Shown here one piece after another: positions 1 to 14,000 of a stretch of 64,000 nt of DNA. How positions within the stretch are numbered: the first letter of the stretch is position 1; each line of letters opens with the position of its first letter. A program made the translations under genes and the position numbers. The notes under the pieces were generated by a model. That model made no database searches and was not told the origin of the DNA. It was given only the letters and a program-made list of their open reading frames with translations. Source of the DNA: Zonotrichia leucophrys gambelii (Eukaryota > Chordata > Aves > Passeriformes > Passerellidae); NCBI RefSeq assembly GCF_028769735.1, contig NC_088178.1:3476001-3540000 (forward strand). Reading direction: 5' to 3'.

Positions 1-97
1 GCTGTGTTTGCACAAGGGCATCCCCAGGTGGGAGGAGGGCTCCCCGGGATAAACACACACCAGCTCTATCCTGAAAGCTTCCCTTGCTCCCCACAGA

Positions 98-200
98 GCA
101 CTCTGATCACAGATGATGTGCTGTGAATTGTCCCGGTGGCTGGTACTGATTGTTGTGGGTCTCTACTACAAGGCAGCAAACAAAATGCTCACTGGGGAAC
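98..200 (+). CDS. Candidate signal-peptide exon of the ADAMTSL2-like gene (uncertain)
   Basis: A pyrimidine-rich acceptor ends at 97, and an ATG at 113 opens a hydrophobic start (MMCCELSRWLVLIVVGLYY) that could serve as a signal peptide. The next firm exon (4882) needs phase 0, yet I see no convincing phase-0 donor after this start, so the right boundary is arbitrary. A second candidate, MFPLGRALCISCALVFLACS from an ATG at about 1969, also lacks a good donor. Either could be chance, and the true first coding exon could lie before position 1. Confidence 0.25.
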
Positions 201-3200
201 TAACCTGTGGTTCCTCCTGCCCTCCCGTTGTCCATATAAAACATTTTACAAAGAGCGTCAGAAAACATCAATCCACAGTTTGGGCAAGCAGCTTCCGAAC
301 CAACTTCCTTCCTAACTCCATTCAATGCCTCTGCAGAACCTGGTGATAGACGCGTCTCATGTTCACTCCCTCCTCTCCCTGCGCAGTTTTCCATCCTTTC
401 TAGCAGCTTGCCCCAGGATAACAGCGTTGTCCTGCTTGCAGGGAATGACCTGACTTGGACCCAGTGTTCTGCAATGACGTGCAGCACTTGCCTGTGAACT
501 TTCTGCCATGGCAGGATTATGAACAGAACTTGCTAGTTTCTCCACTGACTTCTGTTCACTGGTTTTCTAATTTGCTTTTCATCTGTGCCTCATTCCATGG
601 CCAGATTTTTGTTACTTATCTGCTGCAATTCCACATCCTTAACAAGCTTCCATTTTCCCACAGATTACTGTTCTTCCTGATCCCTTAAAAATTATTCTGC
701 ATTGCTTGTTTCACCTCAGATACCTGCCCCCATGAAAAACTCCTCAGATACCTTATTTCAGCTTTTCTAGGGAAAATTTGGGTTTGTGTCTGCTTCCAGT
801 ATTGCATCTCTCACACAGACTATTTAGTCTACACAAATAGTGTAAAACAATGACAGGCTGAGAAATAGCTTTATACAAACCCCAACATAATTGCAACTGC
901 TATTGTTTTTTTCTCAGGGCTCTGGTGGAGTGTATCACCACAGCTTTAGTCAGAGAATGAGATGGGGAACCCAAACCAGGGGCGTTGAACACGGTCATTC
1001 ATTCCCAGATAATAATCTGCCATTCATTCCAGGCATTCAGACATCTGAAGCTACTTAGTATTTCACTAAGTGGTGTGGTTTGCTGTAGAGAGAAGCCCTT
1101 CAGTAAAGGGATTGTGGAAATTTCTGGTAGAGGACATAGAGTTAACAGCCCCAGAAAAGGTCTGGGAAGAATTTATTTCATTTTCAGCTGCTGTTTTGAG
1201 TTGTCCTACACGCTCAGACAGGGCTGAGCAGAACATTTTACGACAGCTACTGTGCCCTTCAGTGGTGGCCCAGCCCTCAAGGCTGCAGAGAGAGCTTTTC
1301 CCCCAGCTCCTCTATTAAGGAGGCATGTTTGTGGTCTCTCTTCCCAGACAGCTTTTTTTCCAGGCTCTAATGAATCTCAAGATTAGGCACAACAATAAGC
1401 AACACGGGGGACTGGTAATTGCAGCCATTCCCAGGTCTCTGGGAAAGCCAGAGCAGCTCTGAGCTCATCCAGGGCATGACAGAGAGGCAGTGGAGAATTT
1501 ATTTTATCCCTTTAAACTTCAGAAAGGCCGCCTGGAAATCCGATAGGATGTCAGGCCAGGCCCACCCTTGTGTGCAGGGCTGGAGCATTTGTTGCTTGTG
1601 GCGGCCTTTGTTTGGCAGGGGGGAGAGGGGAAGCAGCTGCTGGGCCTTGGCTTGGGCAGAAAGAGCTTTCAGTAGCTTGGAGAGTGGTGTTCCTGTGACA
1701 CTGGCAAGAATGGAGAGAGGCATTTTATCCTGGAAAATTCCCTGCAGGTTGGGGTTCCCAGGGCAGCCCTGCCATCGCCTCCAGCTCAGGTGTGCAGGCA
1801 CAGGAATTCCTTGGTCAGCCTCAGAGAGGAAAAGCTGCAGCTCTGCAACCACCAGGTGCCAAAGCACAGGAACCTCAGGGGAATTCTTGTGGGGAGCACC
1901 TGGCTGAGCTGGAATATGGTCTGTCTGTTCTAGGGATGGAAATTCCCATCACCTAAGCAATCATGTTTCCTTTAGGCAGAGCCCTGTGCATCTCCTGTGC
2001 TCTGGTGTTTCTAGCCTGCTCCTTTTCCATGATTCTGCAGCAGAGTGCAAATTAGAACAGCTCCAGCATCTCCCATAACCAAGACAGTGCAAAACAGTTT
2101 AAAATTCAGCCCCTTTTATTTCTTCCTCTGTGAGAAGTAGGTGGGTAGGGGGGTTCATTTGTCCAGAATTCACTCTTGGGATGAGTGAATTCTGTACAAA
2201 TGAGAGGCTTGGGAAACTGAAGCTAGGAGTTAATCTAATCTGGAGTCTGTCCCACAGCCCTTAATTTATTATCTAGACTTTTGGAAAATGCATATATCTT
2301 CAATTAAAAACAAGAACCATTTGTGTGCTGTGGTCAATGCAGACTTATTTCTGACAATACAATAAATTCAGCACAGATTGGAACCAGCTGCCCCAGTACC
2401 TGAAATTCCCACTCCTAGTCCAGGCCTAGGACTCTGATGCAGTCAAGCCATAAGGGACATGGCCAAGGGGACAGCTCAGCATTGTCCTTGCTTACACAAG
2501 AAAATAAATGCTCCCAGGGAAGGTCTGGCAAGGGAGCTTGGTCATGGAAAACCTGAGAGCCAAATCAATCTACTTAAAAAGTGATTGATTCCTCCAGCAC
2601 GGAGAGGAAGCAGGAGCAGGGATTATGGATATGGGAGAACACTTTCTATTAAAAGAACAAATCTCCCTGACCAGCATCTTCCAATAAATCTTCATCCTGT
2701 CACTGAGGTGCAGTGCAGAGATGTGTCCTATCCTATTTCTCACAGAAAGCAGCTCACAAAGGCAGGGAAGCTGACCTCCCCCAAACCTCAGCTGTGCCCC
2801 CACATCCCTGATCTCCTTGCACCCAGGCACAGCACCCCAAGAGCAGGAACCCTGGAAAGGAGCCTGCAGCTTCTCACCATTCCACACACACAAACCCTGC
2901 CTTGTGTCTGGGGTAGATCAGCAGAGCAGATTATTTCACTTCACCTGTTCTCCTCCTGCCCCTTCTCACCTGTTGGGATCACAACATTCTCAGGGCAGGA
3001 CTGCCTTGTAGGTTACAGCTACTCATGGTTTTATCTGCTGTCCAGGCAGCCCATGTGCCTCATGGAAGGGCTGAGACACCAGCTTTGGTTTTTCCTCCAG
3101 CTATGGGAGAATCAATTTTGTGCTGAGCTCTCCACTCAGCCACCAGATAAATCACTGGAATTCTCCTTCCCGACAGCTGTGAAGAGCTCTTCCACCCCAG

Positions 3201-4881
3201 CCTTGAAATATGTGTCACAAAGCAGCATAGGAGTGGTCAGGGGAAGATTTTAGCTGAAAATCCCTCACAGTGAGAGACTTTTGGTTGATTTCCTTTCTAA
3301 GTGTGGAAGCTGCATGGTCAGAATTTCCATTTACAGTCTGATAATACACAGCGAGACAAAAATTCTCATAGGAAATTGGTTAAGATGATAGTTTGGAAGA
3401 ACAGAAAAAGGTATTTTTGAAAACATGTCTGTTTCTTTTAATTTCACTTTCCTAATGAGCAGCTCAGCTGCTGGCCACAGCATTTGGTCCCTGTCAGCTC
3501 CAGCCAGAACACTGAAGTACAACAAAGAGTTTCGTTATCTTGTTTTTGAAATCAGCCATTGCAATCACTAGAGAGCAAAGCATCAGGTGACACAGTGCTT
3601 TTCTGCAGCAGTTGGCCATCAGAAAGAGGCACTGTGCACATTTCAACCATTTAAATTACAACTTAAAACTATTTGCATAAAGCAGCTGCATCTCCTCTGC
3701 CCAGAGGCTGCTCTGCTGGCAGGCTCTGAGCAAACACAAGTTCTCAGGCAGGAATTACACCACAAAAAGAAGAGCACTTTGGCTTTATTACACCCTGAAA
3801 GAGCATAAAAGCCAAGAGACAGCCCAAGCAGTGAGCAGAGCACATTTGGAGATGAGCAAACCCTGCAGAGTTTTCTCTCCCATCCATCAGTTCTGCTTTG
3901 CAGAGGGTTGTTTACAGCAGAACCAACTAAACCCAGCATGTTTTGCTAACAGCAGCACTGATACAACTTCCCTGAGCCCTTGCTTTAAGAAAGCACACTT
4001 CACACACACTGAGTATTAATTTTTGTCCATTAATATTTAAACACTTGGCATTTTAGCTGGATGAATCCCTTCCAGTCACTGTCCTGTGTTAAACTCAGGG
4101 CTGCACTCAACACTACTCACAGCTGTGTTTCACCAAACAGCAGTTTAGTTCTTGCACAGGCAAGTTTGCCAAAGTCCCTGGGAGCTTTTAGACCATCAGA
4201 CACTAAACAGGAAAATACTGCCAGGAAAAAAACCCAACTAAACCATGGAATTGCTTACCTCCTGGGAATTGTGGGGGCACAGCCAGCAGCAGCCCACTGC
4301 AAGGACCCTCCTGGGGCCAGAGGTCTGCCAAATTTAAAGGCTGAGACCCAGCAAGGTGTGCTGGGAGAGGGAGCATTCCTCCTCTGAACATACTGGGGCT
4401 CGTGGGGAGAGGCTCTACTTCTGAAGCTCCCTTGAAAATGACTGGAGGATGAGGAGCTGGATCTGAGCTGCTTCAGTCACAAAGGGAAGGTTCTTCATGG
4501 AAATGCAGCTCTGAGGATTGACACCTGTGTTCTCCCAGCTTCCCTGCATGGCCAAGACCTGCAGCTCTTCCTCTTCTCTCCTGAGCCAGGTGTGAGCTGT
4601 GCTGGGAGTGATGCTGTGGGGCCAGGCTGCAGCTGCTGTTTCTGCCACACATGTCCAGCCCTACAGCTCTTCTCCATCCCATGAGACCCCAAGGCATCCT
4701 GCTTCCCATGCAGGACTCAGTCCTGGAGGGAAGTTTTAATTTTGAGATCCTGGTGTGGCCCCACAGGGCTCAGACCCTGAGTTTGTCCCACTGCTGGTTC
4801 CTCAGGGGGCGCCCAGGTGACAGCACCTTTGGTGGTGAGGGGTGCCAGGTGCTCCAGCTAACAATGCTCTGTTTCTGTCAG

Positions 4882-5024
4882 GACAGCAGTGAGGCAGCAG
4901 ATGGAGCTGGCAGCTGGGATGAAGAGGTCACCAAGTGGTGGGGAGAGTGGAGCTCCTGGTCCACGTGCTCGCGCTCCTGTGGAGGGGGAGTCGCGTCCCG
5001 CGAGAGGCACTGCCTCACACAGAG
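4882..5024 (+). CDS. ADAMTSL2-like exon c2: acidic leader and TSP1 repeat 1
   Basis: The acceptor is TTTCTGTCAG before 4882 and the donor GTGAGC at 5025. It starts in phase 0 and ends with two bases of an Arg codon. It encodes an acidic stretch, then [18 protein letters not shown]: the WxxWxxC C-mannosylation and CSRSC O-fucosylation motifs of a TSP1 repeat. Confidence 0.92.
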
Positions 5025-8000
5025 GTGAGCTGGGGCCGTGGCCAGGGCAGTGGGGTGCCCCAGAGCTGTGCTGTGGGGCTGAACCCCCTGGGCTTGCAGG
5101 GCCAGCCGTTCCCTCCTCTGTGGCCCCTGGGAAAGGACGGCAGCTGCTGTGTGTGGGCAGTGGGGACAGGAGGAGCACGCTGCAGTGGGCAGGTGACAGG
5201 CTGCCCATGGCACCCACTCAGCTTGGCTTATCTGATGGGGAGCAAGGGGCTGCTCCTCTCTTGGAGTCCTGAAGATGACAGAATTATGGGCTGGCTCTGT
5301 TCCTCTTCTCTTTTCCCTCACAAACCTTCACTGCCATGGCTGCTGTGGCCAGTTCCTGTGCTCAGGCTGTGGGCACACACTGCCAGACACCTTATGGGGA
5401 CTTGATTTACTGCTGGCAGCAGCCAGCTCAGCCACATCTCAGCAATTTCCCCTCTTTATTCCCTGCAGAGCTGGCAAGATTTGTCCCCTCTGTCATTTAT
5501 CTGGCTGTCACCTGGAAGCATCTGCATTTGTCCCCTGCAGCTGTAACAGTGCTGGGATCAGTGGGAGTGGGGAGAGCAGGGGAACTGCAGCTGCCTGAAC
5601 TTCTGCTCTCCTCTGGGCTACCTTGCCACCAACTCCCCCTCCTCCTGCTGGTCCTCTGGCAGCTCTGTGCCCTGCTGCCCAGGCTGTGGCTGTTAATGAG
5701 AGCAGGCACCCTGCAGCACAGCCAGCTTTCCCTTCTGCGTGAATGCACTCCTGAGCAGAGCAACTCAGACCAGGGCCCCCAGCCTGCCCTCCCTCCTGCA
5801 GCAAAAAACTCCTTTTTGGTGAGCTGGCTGGCAGCATGGTGAAGGTACAGATGTGCTGTGGGACCTTCCCTCTGCATGTCTCTGCTGCTGCTGCTCCTCT
5901 CCAGCACCCTGGGAAAGCAGTGGGGAACAGCACAGGGAGGGAGCCTGGGGCTGTCCTGCACCCCTACAGCCAGAGCAGCCCTTCTGCCCTTTGCCTGCCT
6001 CCAGATGAGAGATTTTTCTCTCCATGTGATGCCAGCTCTATCCTTGACTTCACAGCTGGGGAGGGAAGGGCTTGCTGTGGTGTTTTAGTCCAGGGATCAA
6101 ATTTAATTAAAAAAAAAAAAAAGAGAAATCCCAGCCCAAAGGTTTTTGCAGCTTTAAGGTGAATGGCTTAAGTGTGAGAGCCAGGTATGGCCACGAAATA
6201 ATTTCTGCCTGAATCTGCAGGAAGTCTCTGCCTGTGAAAGGCATAGCACTTTTGAGGTCATCCTGCAAATTCAGGCTCTGCCTGTGTCATGTAAAGCACT
6301 GCTTTGGAGGGACAGCTGCTGTACCTCCAGCCAGGCCAGCCTGAATCTGCTTGTGGTGTTCTTGTAGCCTCAGTTCCCAATGCTGTTTACACATTGTCTG
6401 CTGCAGGTCTTTACACACTGCCTAAATTATTTTGCATATCATTACAGCATTGCCTTAACCTGTGCTCTCAGCCACTCTCCATATATCTGCACAGCTTTCA
6501 AGAATTATTTCTGTCTTTGCATCAGTATCTCCTGGAGAGCTCACAATGGCCAGAGTGAAAGATTCCAGTGTTGAGAAATTGCTATGGTTTTGGCTCATCA
6601 CCTGTACCAAGCCTTCTCTGATCATCTGTTGGGGTGGCCAGTCCCCCTGGCTATTGCAGAGTGGATTAGTGGATTCTGTGCACAGACTCTCTGCCTGTTG
6701 CACACTGGATTCTGAAATCACCTCCCCCAGTCACTGCAAGTCCTGGGCACATCCATAGGAGGGATGGACCATCAGGTTCTGTTGTCTTTTGGTCACATCA
6801 GTCCTTCTGGAGTTCAGAGCTGAAGGACACAGGGGTGCCAATACTGCAATTGCTCCCTGTCTGCTCAACCTACCCCAAAACAAACCCAGCCTAAAGTCAC
6901 ATCCCCCCTTAAAGCACTGAAGATGTGTTTCAGAGGAGATGTTGGCCAGTCTAGATCCAGAAAGTTCTGGTGAAACACTTGCCTTGTTCCTCCCACTTAA
7001 GTCAGGCCTGACTCCTGTGTCATCCTCAGTGCCTGGGTATTCACAGACCTCCAGCTCATGTCAGGAAACTTCTGCTTTTCAGGCTCCAGATGCCCCAGGG
7101 AACAAACAGCACCATGTGTGTTGGTCAAGCCAAGCACTACCAACTGTGCCAGCAGCAGGTGGGAACCACTTCCAGTCCTGCCTGGTCCTTACTGGGGGTG
7201 TGGGACTCAGGGGGTCCTACTTGGGGCTGCAAAATCACCAGCACTGGGGGGGGGATTGGTCCCTCAGGATGGAGAGAAGGGATATGATCCTCTCCTGGGG
7301 TGGTGGATGGTGTGTCTGAGGATGTGGGAGATGGGCTCTGTTCTTTGGGACTGGGAGATGGGACAAAAGGATGTAAAAGCATATTTGTTGTTGGGTGAGG
7401 GGAGGGATGAAGTTTTTCCAGTGTGCTTTTCTTGCTGCTGCTTTTCCCATTGCTGGGAGGAATTTTTGCAGGGCTGTTAAATGCAGCTGTTTGAGAGGCC
7501 CTTGGCAATGAAGGCCTGGCCTTTCTGCCTCTCTTAGGGGACCTCCAAGCCCATCACCACTTCCTTCCAGGGCGGACAGGGCATTTTCATCCTGCAAGGA
7601 TGGAGCAGCTGTCACAAGAATGGCTGTGAGATAGATAGGGAGCTTTTTGATTGCATTTATTCCCTCCATAGCCCTGCCCAGCCAACACAGCAAGCTTCAA
7701 GCAGCAGCAGTGCTCCAGCTTCAATGCCAAAGCCTTTGGGAAGCACTATTACCACTGGATGCCCCTCTATCCAGGTGGGTTTCATAACTTCACACCAGGG
7801 GTGAGGGTTAGAAAACACCCACAGGATCTTCTTGGGCACAGAAAAGTAAAGTCCTAGGGGACAAGGGATGGATGCTCTGGGTTGCTCTGAACAGGTTGCT
7901 CATCCATTTCCCACACAGTGACTTCACATGGGTGTCCAGTTGGCCCTTGAAGCCCAGACTGAGTTCACCTGAGATATTACCCTGTTTCTGGACTCACCTG

Positions 8001-11000
8001 TTTTTCCATTAGCTGCCAAGGGGACATGGAACATCTGCAGCTGCTCAGGTGAACAGGGCAGAGCTGGCCACCAGCCCACAGAGTCAGTGCCCCTCTAACA
8101 ACCCTGGTTTTATTCTTTTATGTGCATTTATGTGTGGCCTGGGATCTGCTGGTGCACATTCCCATGTTGGGCACAGTGATGGCACTACAAGGGCATGGCA
8201 GGAAGAGGGTTTGCCAGCAGGAAATATTTCTGCTTGGCACAGTCCCCAGTGCAGCCTCACACTGTGACCCCTTCGCTGCTGTAAAATCCGTGGCCTTGGG
8301 GTGTCCTTGCAAGTGGCAGGAACATCCAGGGTGGCATCAAACCATCAGCAGGGACAAGGGGAAGGTCCCCCTTGAGCTGCCTGGTGACCCTGTGCCTCTG
8401 TCCCTGCAGATGACTACACCAGCATCTCCAACAAGCCCTGCGACCTGCAGTGCACCACCCGCAGTGGAGAGAGGCAGCTGATGGCCCGAGCACAGGATGG
8501 GACCTCCTGCAAGGACAGGACCTACCAAGGGGTCTGCATCAATGGGAAGTGTGAGGTGAGGCCCTGGCAGGAAGCAGTAGAGAAATTGGGATTTCACTTG
8601 CATGGCTGGACCTCCTGGTCAGCACAAAGCGAGGGGAATGGAAACAGAGGCCTCACATTGGATTCATTCATTACAACCCCCCAGAAGAGCACTCAGGGGA
8701 AGACCCTGCCCCTGTGGAGATAAGCTGGCCCAGGAAACCCTCTCTTGTTTTGTGCTTTGCAGCCAGTTGGGTGCGATGGGAGCCTGTACTCGGCCCGGAC
8801 CATGGACAGATGCAGGGTGTGTGGAGGGGACGGCAGCACTTGCCACCGTGTCTCGGGCACCTTCCGAAAGGCAATCTCACAGATAGGTACTCCCTGCTAC
8901 CAGTCTGGAGACTTCACCTGCTGCTTCTCACCACCAGCTGGCATGGAGGGGGACTGGCTTGAACGTGGGTAGGAGCTTTCCCAGCTGCTTGGTGGAAAGA
9001 GTTGAGGTGTGCCACCAGCCCTGCTTAAACGCCTGTGTTTTGTCCTTCTCACTTAATCATCAGAGGAGAGTGGTTTGATGTGCTCTATATTAGGCTGGTA
9101 AGGTTTCCCTTCACCTGTTTAGAATAGGAAGCAGCTGGGGATCTATTTGTTCCTATTGATTTTGGCATCTCGCCCACCTCAGATAATGTGAAGAGATCAA
9201 TGAATCTTCTTTTATTTGTGCTACGTGTTCATCTGAAACCTAAGCTATGATGAGGGTCACAGCATTTTTTCAACCTGCATTTAATCTCCTGCTTTCCCCA
9301 GCCCTGTGGCTGGCACAGCTGAGGGACAGACCCCTCTGAAATAGGGCTGAGGTTCCCTGCAGCCTGGTGGCCCTGTCCTCCAACCACAGCAGGAATGGAC
9401 TGTGGTATGCTCATTAGTAATTAATGAACTGTGGTTTGAGGATGTTTTGGAACAACATTTCACACTGATGTTGTTTCACTAGTTTGCCTCACTCCCTGCA
9501 AACAGCAGCCTAGAAAAGCACTCAGGCCCCTTTCCAGGGCAGGGGTAATGGTCTTACCCCTTGCAGCAGTATGGGAAAAGTTTTGGGCTCCCATTCCAGC
9601 CCTCATAATATCTTACAGAACAGACAGGACCTGCGTTTCCAGCGGGAAAGACAAACTGCCAAACCATGCAACTTTAAAAGCCTCTTATTTCCTCTCCCTT
9701 TAAAGGTCAACTTTTATGTTACTCCTGAGACAAATTCCATGGAGTCAGGAGCTGAGGGGACCTATGCTCTTTTTCCACCCTCTGTTCAGCATCAGCCCTG
9801 ATCACTACTAAGCTTTTTTTCTGTGCTCTTGCCAGAAAGAGTGTGAAAGCATCCACACCCCCAAAGCCAGACTGTTTCCTTGTGCAGTTCCTTCCCGACT
9901 CCAAGCCCAGCAGTGCTCAGACTGACATCTGTAATGGTGATCTGTTAATGGGATTGCAGAGATCTGGGATGAGAGCTCACAGACTGGTGCAATGTGCATT
10001 TAGGTCCTTGGCACCCTGCTCCTGAAGGGCAGTGCTGCCTCCCTACAAACACACTCGTCCCATGAGCTGCTTTTCCCACCCAGACCTTTTTATTCTGCCC
10101 TGGGAGTCTCCTCATGCTCTGTTCTGTTCCTCAGGTTATGTGTTCATCACCAACATCCCTGCTGGTGCCACAGACATCCTCATCATCGAGCGCAGGAAAA
10201 CAGAAAACATCCTGGGTGAGCACAGGAGCTGATGGGTGTGGAGACCCCAGTTCAGCTGCCTGGGAGCTGGGAGGAGGCTGTCTGCACTCCCACCTATGCT
10301 GTGAGAGAGCATTTCCTCCAGGGCAGCTACATGGGTGCTTCATCTCTCCAAAAACCAAGGCCACCACATCTCCAGTGCCAGGAGAGATCTTTGGAACCCA
10401 AGCTGGCTATGGGCAGGGCCTGGGGTTCTGTTTCTGCTGGGCTTTCCTCATTCATGGGCTCTTTGCTCTCCTTAGTGCCAGAGCTCTGCAGAATGTCCCA
10501 TTTGTCTGTTTTCTCTCTCTTTGAAGCACTTGCTGATGAATCTGGACATTTCTTCTTCAACGGCAACTCTGCCATTGACAACCCTCAGAACTTCAGGGTG
10601 GCCGGCACCGTCTTCAAGTACCGGCGGCCCTCGAGCCTGAACTCGGATGGGCTGGAGTACATCATAGCTCATGGGCCCACCAACCAGTCTCTGAATGCCA
10701 TGGTATGTGGGGAACCAGCCTTAGGGTTTCCTGCTTCCCTCAGATAACAGGGGTATAACCTGGTTCCCAAGCCAAACCTGGGTGTAGGTGGGTTGAGGAA
10801 GCCAGGCAGGTGGGTGGGAGCTTTCTTTTTGGATTTATGAGGATGCTGTCTTCTCTTAACAACCATCACCAAACAGATGTGGCTAGAAAAGGCTTTTGGG
10901 AAATTCATACCCTTAAAATAAAAACAGTTTTGTTTTCTTTCCCCATTTCCTCCAGTACTATAACTTTAATGGGAAAATGCCTCACATAACTTACGACTAC

Positions 11001-14000
11001 ACAGTGCCACGGACACCGCCCCTCCGAACTGCAGCCCCTGCTCTTGCCAGGCCTCTCTACCACCACCTACCAGGGACCAGCCAGAGCCATCCCATTCCAG
11101 CCAACTCCAGAGCTGCCCAGACAGACTTCAATGCCACGTGGCTCTCCCTGTCACCAGAAGACACCAGTGAACAGCTTCCTCTAAGGGAAGGGCAAGAAGA
11201 TTTAGACTTTGGTCCCCCACACTTCTTCCAGACCAACTCCACTAGTCAGACCCAGGACTGGGGCTGGGAACAAAGTGAAGAGAAGGAGAAGTACGACTTT
11301 CAGATCAGACAGGTCTACCATGCAAACACAGCAGGAGAGGAAGAGGAGGAGGAAGCAGCAGCAGTTGGTGGAGAAACAGAGTTGGGTTGGTTGCTTTGTT
11401 TGTCCTTCCCCCGTTGTATTGAGTGGAAGCAGACATTCTGCAGTGGTCTTCTTGAAATCTGAGGTGCCTTTAGCATCAGGGTGAACAGGAGAGAAGGATG
11501 GTAAATAGTGGGATGGAAACTGTCAGGGAGCAGGAGGAGCTCAGGTCTGTAGGCCAGTAGCTCTGTGAGGAAAGGGGAGGCTGAGAGAGGAAGGCCACAG
11601 GGAGGAGGTGTTAGGTCATAGGTTGGACTTGATGATCTCAAAGGTCTTTTCTAATCTGGGTTCATTCTGTGGTTCTGTGATCCTGTAATATGGATTAGGC
11701 AGAGCACTCACTTGGGGCCTGAGCTTGGCAGGTAGGGCAGTGACAGCAACAGGGCCTGGCAACAGTCCAGTGATCATCACTGGACAAGTCAAATCTGAGA
11801 CTTCTCTAGGAGAGCCATACAACAATTCAGGATAAGAACACATGCAGCACTGTGCCCCCAATACCAAAGGCCCAGACTGGAGCTTAAATGGGGCTCCAGA
11901 GTAGTGGGTGGACAGAGTAAGGGCTTGGCTGAGGTAATTAAAGCCTGCTGATGCTCCCTGGTAGAAATCTTTTGATTTTTAGGCTGAACACTGAATGTTT
12001 TTTGCCTAAAGTACAAGCCATCCCATATAGTTAAAGCTTGTATCTTAATTCCAGCTCTCAGGTTCAACCAAATCTCCATCAGCACAGCTGTGCCCTACAG
12101 CATGAGGAGGCCCGAGCTGTCGGAGAAGAGCCGTGGGACGTCCTCCAGGCTCCGTCTCTTCAGGCGCCTCTGCCACCGAGACCCCCACAACGCCGCCTTC
12201 TGCAGGGAGCTGCAGCCCCTGGCAGCCAGGCTGGCCCCCAGGAACGCCACGGCCAGGCTCTGGCCCCACTGGCCACAGGGCCTCCACAGAGCCCTGGCTC
12301 GCAAGAACTCGCTGGAGGAGCTGAAGGTGGAGGTGCTTGCTGGGAGCCAGGGGGAAGCAGCCAACTCCAGCACGATGGCATCTGCGCAGAGCCCTCTGCT
12401 CGGGGCCAGCCCCACCGCCAACAGCAGCCAGGCAGAGCCCCTGCGAGCCCCTGGCACTGAAAGGTGGCACCTGATTTCCTGGGCATGGTTGGCTGGGGAG
12501 GGAGGGCAAGCCAGTCCCCTGCTGTCCCTGATGTCTCCACTCACCAGTGTCTATCCATGGAAGCTGCTGTAGGTGCTTCCTCCAGACTGATTGTTACAAC
12601 TGGCCCGACACAGAGCTCCTGGAATATATTTCAGGGTCCATTTAAATGGTGCTGAAGGACCTGGTGTGGCTGTAAACAAAGCCAAGAATCTACAGGATGC
12701 CACATATCCATCATGTCCCTTCCTGTCCTATTTTTCTGGGCACATAAGCTTCTGTAAACATCTGTCAGGAGACTGAGGACCAGCTTTTAAATATTTCTGA
12801 CAAGGCACATATGAACTCTCCCCACTACATTATATGAGAGGAACCTTGCTTGAGCTTCTCTTTCCAACTCAAATCATGCCTCAAGGTGAGGTACAAGCTG
12901 AGGCTGAGGGCACCCCATGGTTGGCAAGCCATGATATAACAAAGACTCACTATGAATGATGCTTCCTCCTTGCTAGTTGAATTCAGGAGGTGGATCAAGG
13001 CTTTGCACTCTCTGTTCATCAGTGATTTGCCATGCCCAAGGTGGGGGAAATGGAAAGCAGAAACACTGGCTTTCTTTCCACCTTCAAAGACAGCAAGGAG
13101 GAATTTCCCTATATTTCATGTTTGCAGCAATTTTTTTCATTTTTAGCTCACACCACTTCCTTTTTCCACAGCAATGAGTTTGATGTGAGCCCCGTGGGCC
13201 ACGATGACATCAGCCTGGCTGACATGTATCGCTGGAAAGTCTCAGCTTATGCCCCCTGCAGCTCCACCTGCACTTCAGGTAGGTTTGGCTTCATCAAGTG
13301 AGGTGCTTTTGGGCTGCTGAGGGAGAGAATCCTGGTGTTTCTTTATATGACAGGGAGAGTTTCAGATGCAGTGAGCACTCCAGCTGTTCAGTGCTGCTGG
13401 GAGGAGGCTCTTGGCTCTGATGGAGCACGGCTGAGGGTGTTGCTGGCCCAGCAGGTATCAGCACCTCCTATGCCATGTGTGTGCGCTACGATGGAGTGGA
13501 AGTGGATGAATCCTACTGTGACGCCCTGACCCGACCAGAACCCACCCATGAATTTTGCACAGGGAGAGACTGCCAGCCTAGGTGAGTGGGAGTGACATCA
13601 GCTGTCCACAGGAGATACCTTTCTAAGGATCACCTTCTGCTCAAGGCATACAGCCATTTTTGGGCTGAAAGGTCTCCTTAAACTAACAAGACCTCATATC
13701 CCCTTGTAAGCAAAAAGAGGGGAAGAATTTGGGACCCTGCTAAAGGCCAGCACCACATTTACTCATGAACAGACGTGATGAGCAAAGCCACAGCAGCAGC
13801 TGCTGTGTGAGGGAGCCCTGGGTGTGTAACCTGTGTTTCTGCCACCCCATGCCCCTGGTCCCCCTTACGTGGTGTTCCTTTGTGCTTCCTCTGCTCGTGG
13901 AGGTGGGAGACCAGCCGGTGGAGCGAGTGCTCGCGGACCTGCGGCGAGGGCTCCCAGTACCGCACCGTGCGCTGCTGGAAGATGCTGGCACCGGGCTTTG

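Noticed and set aside
4611..4740. ATG with an Ala-rich start (MLWGQAAAAVSATHV) as signal peptide of the ADAMTSL2-like gene
   Set aside because: Hydrophobic core too short, no usable donor, and the frame stops before the first TSP1 exon.
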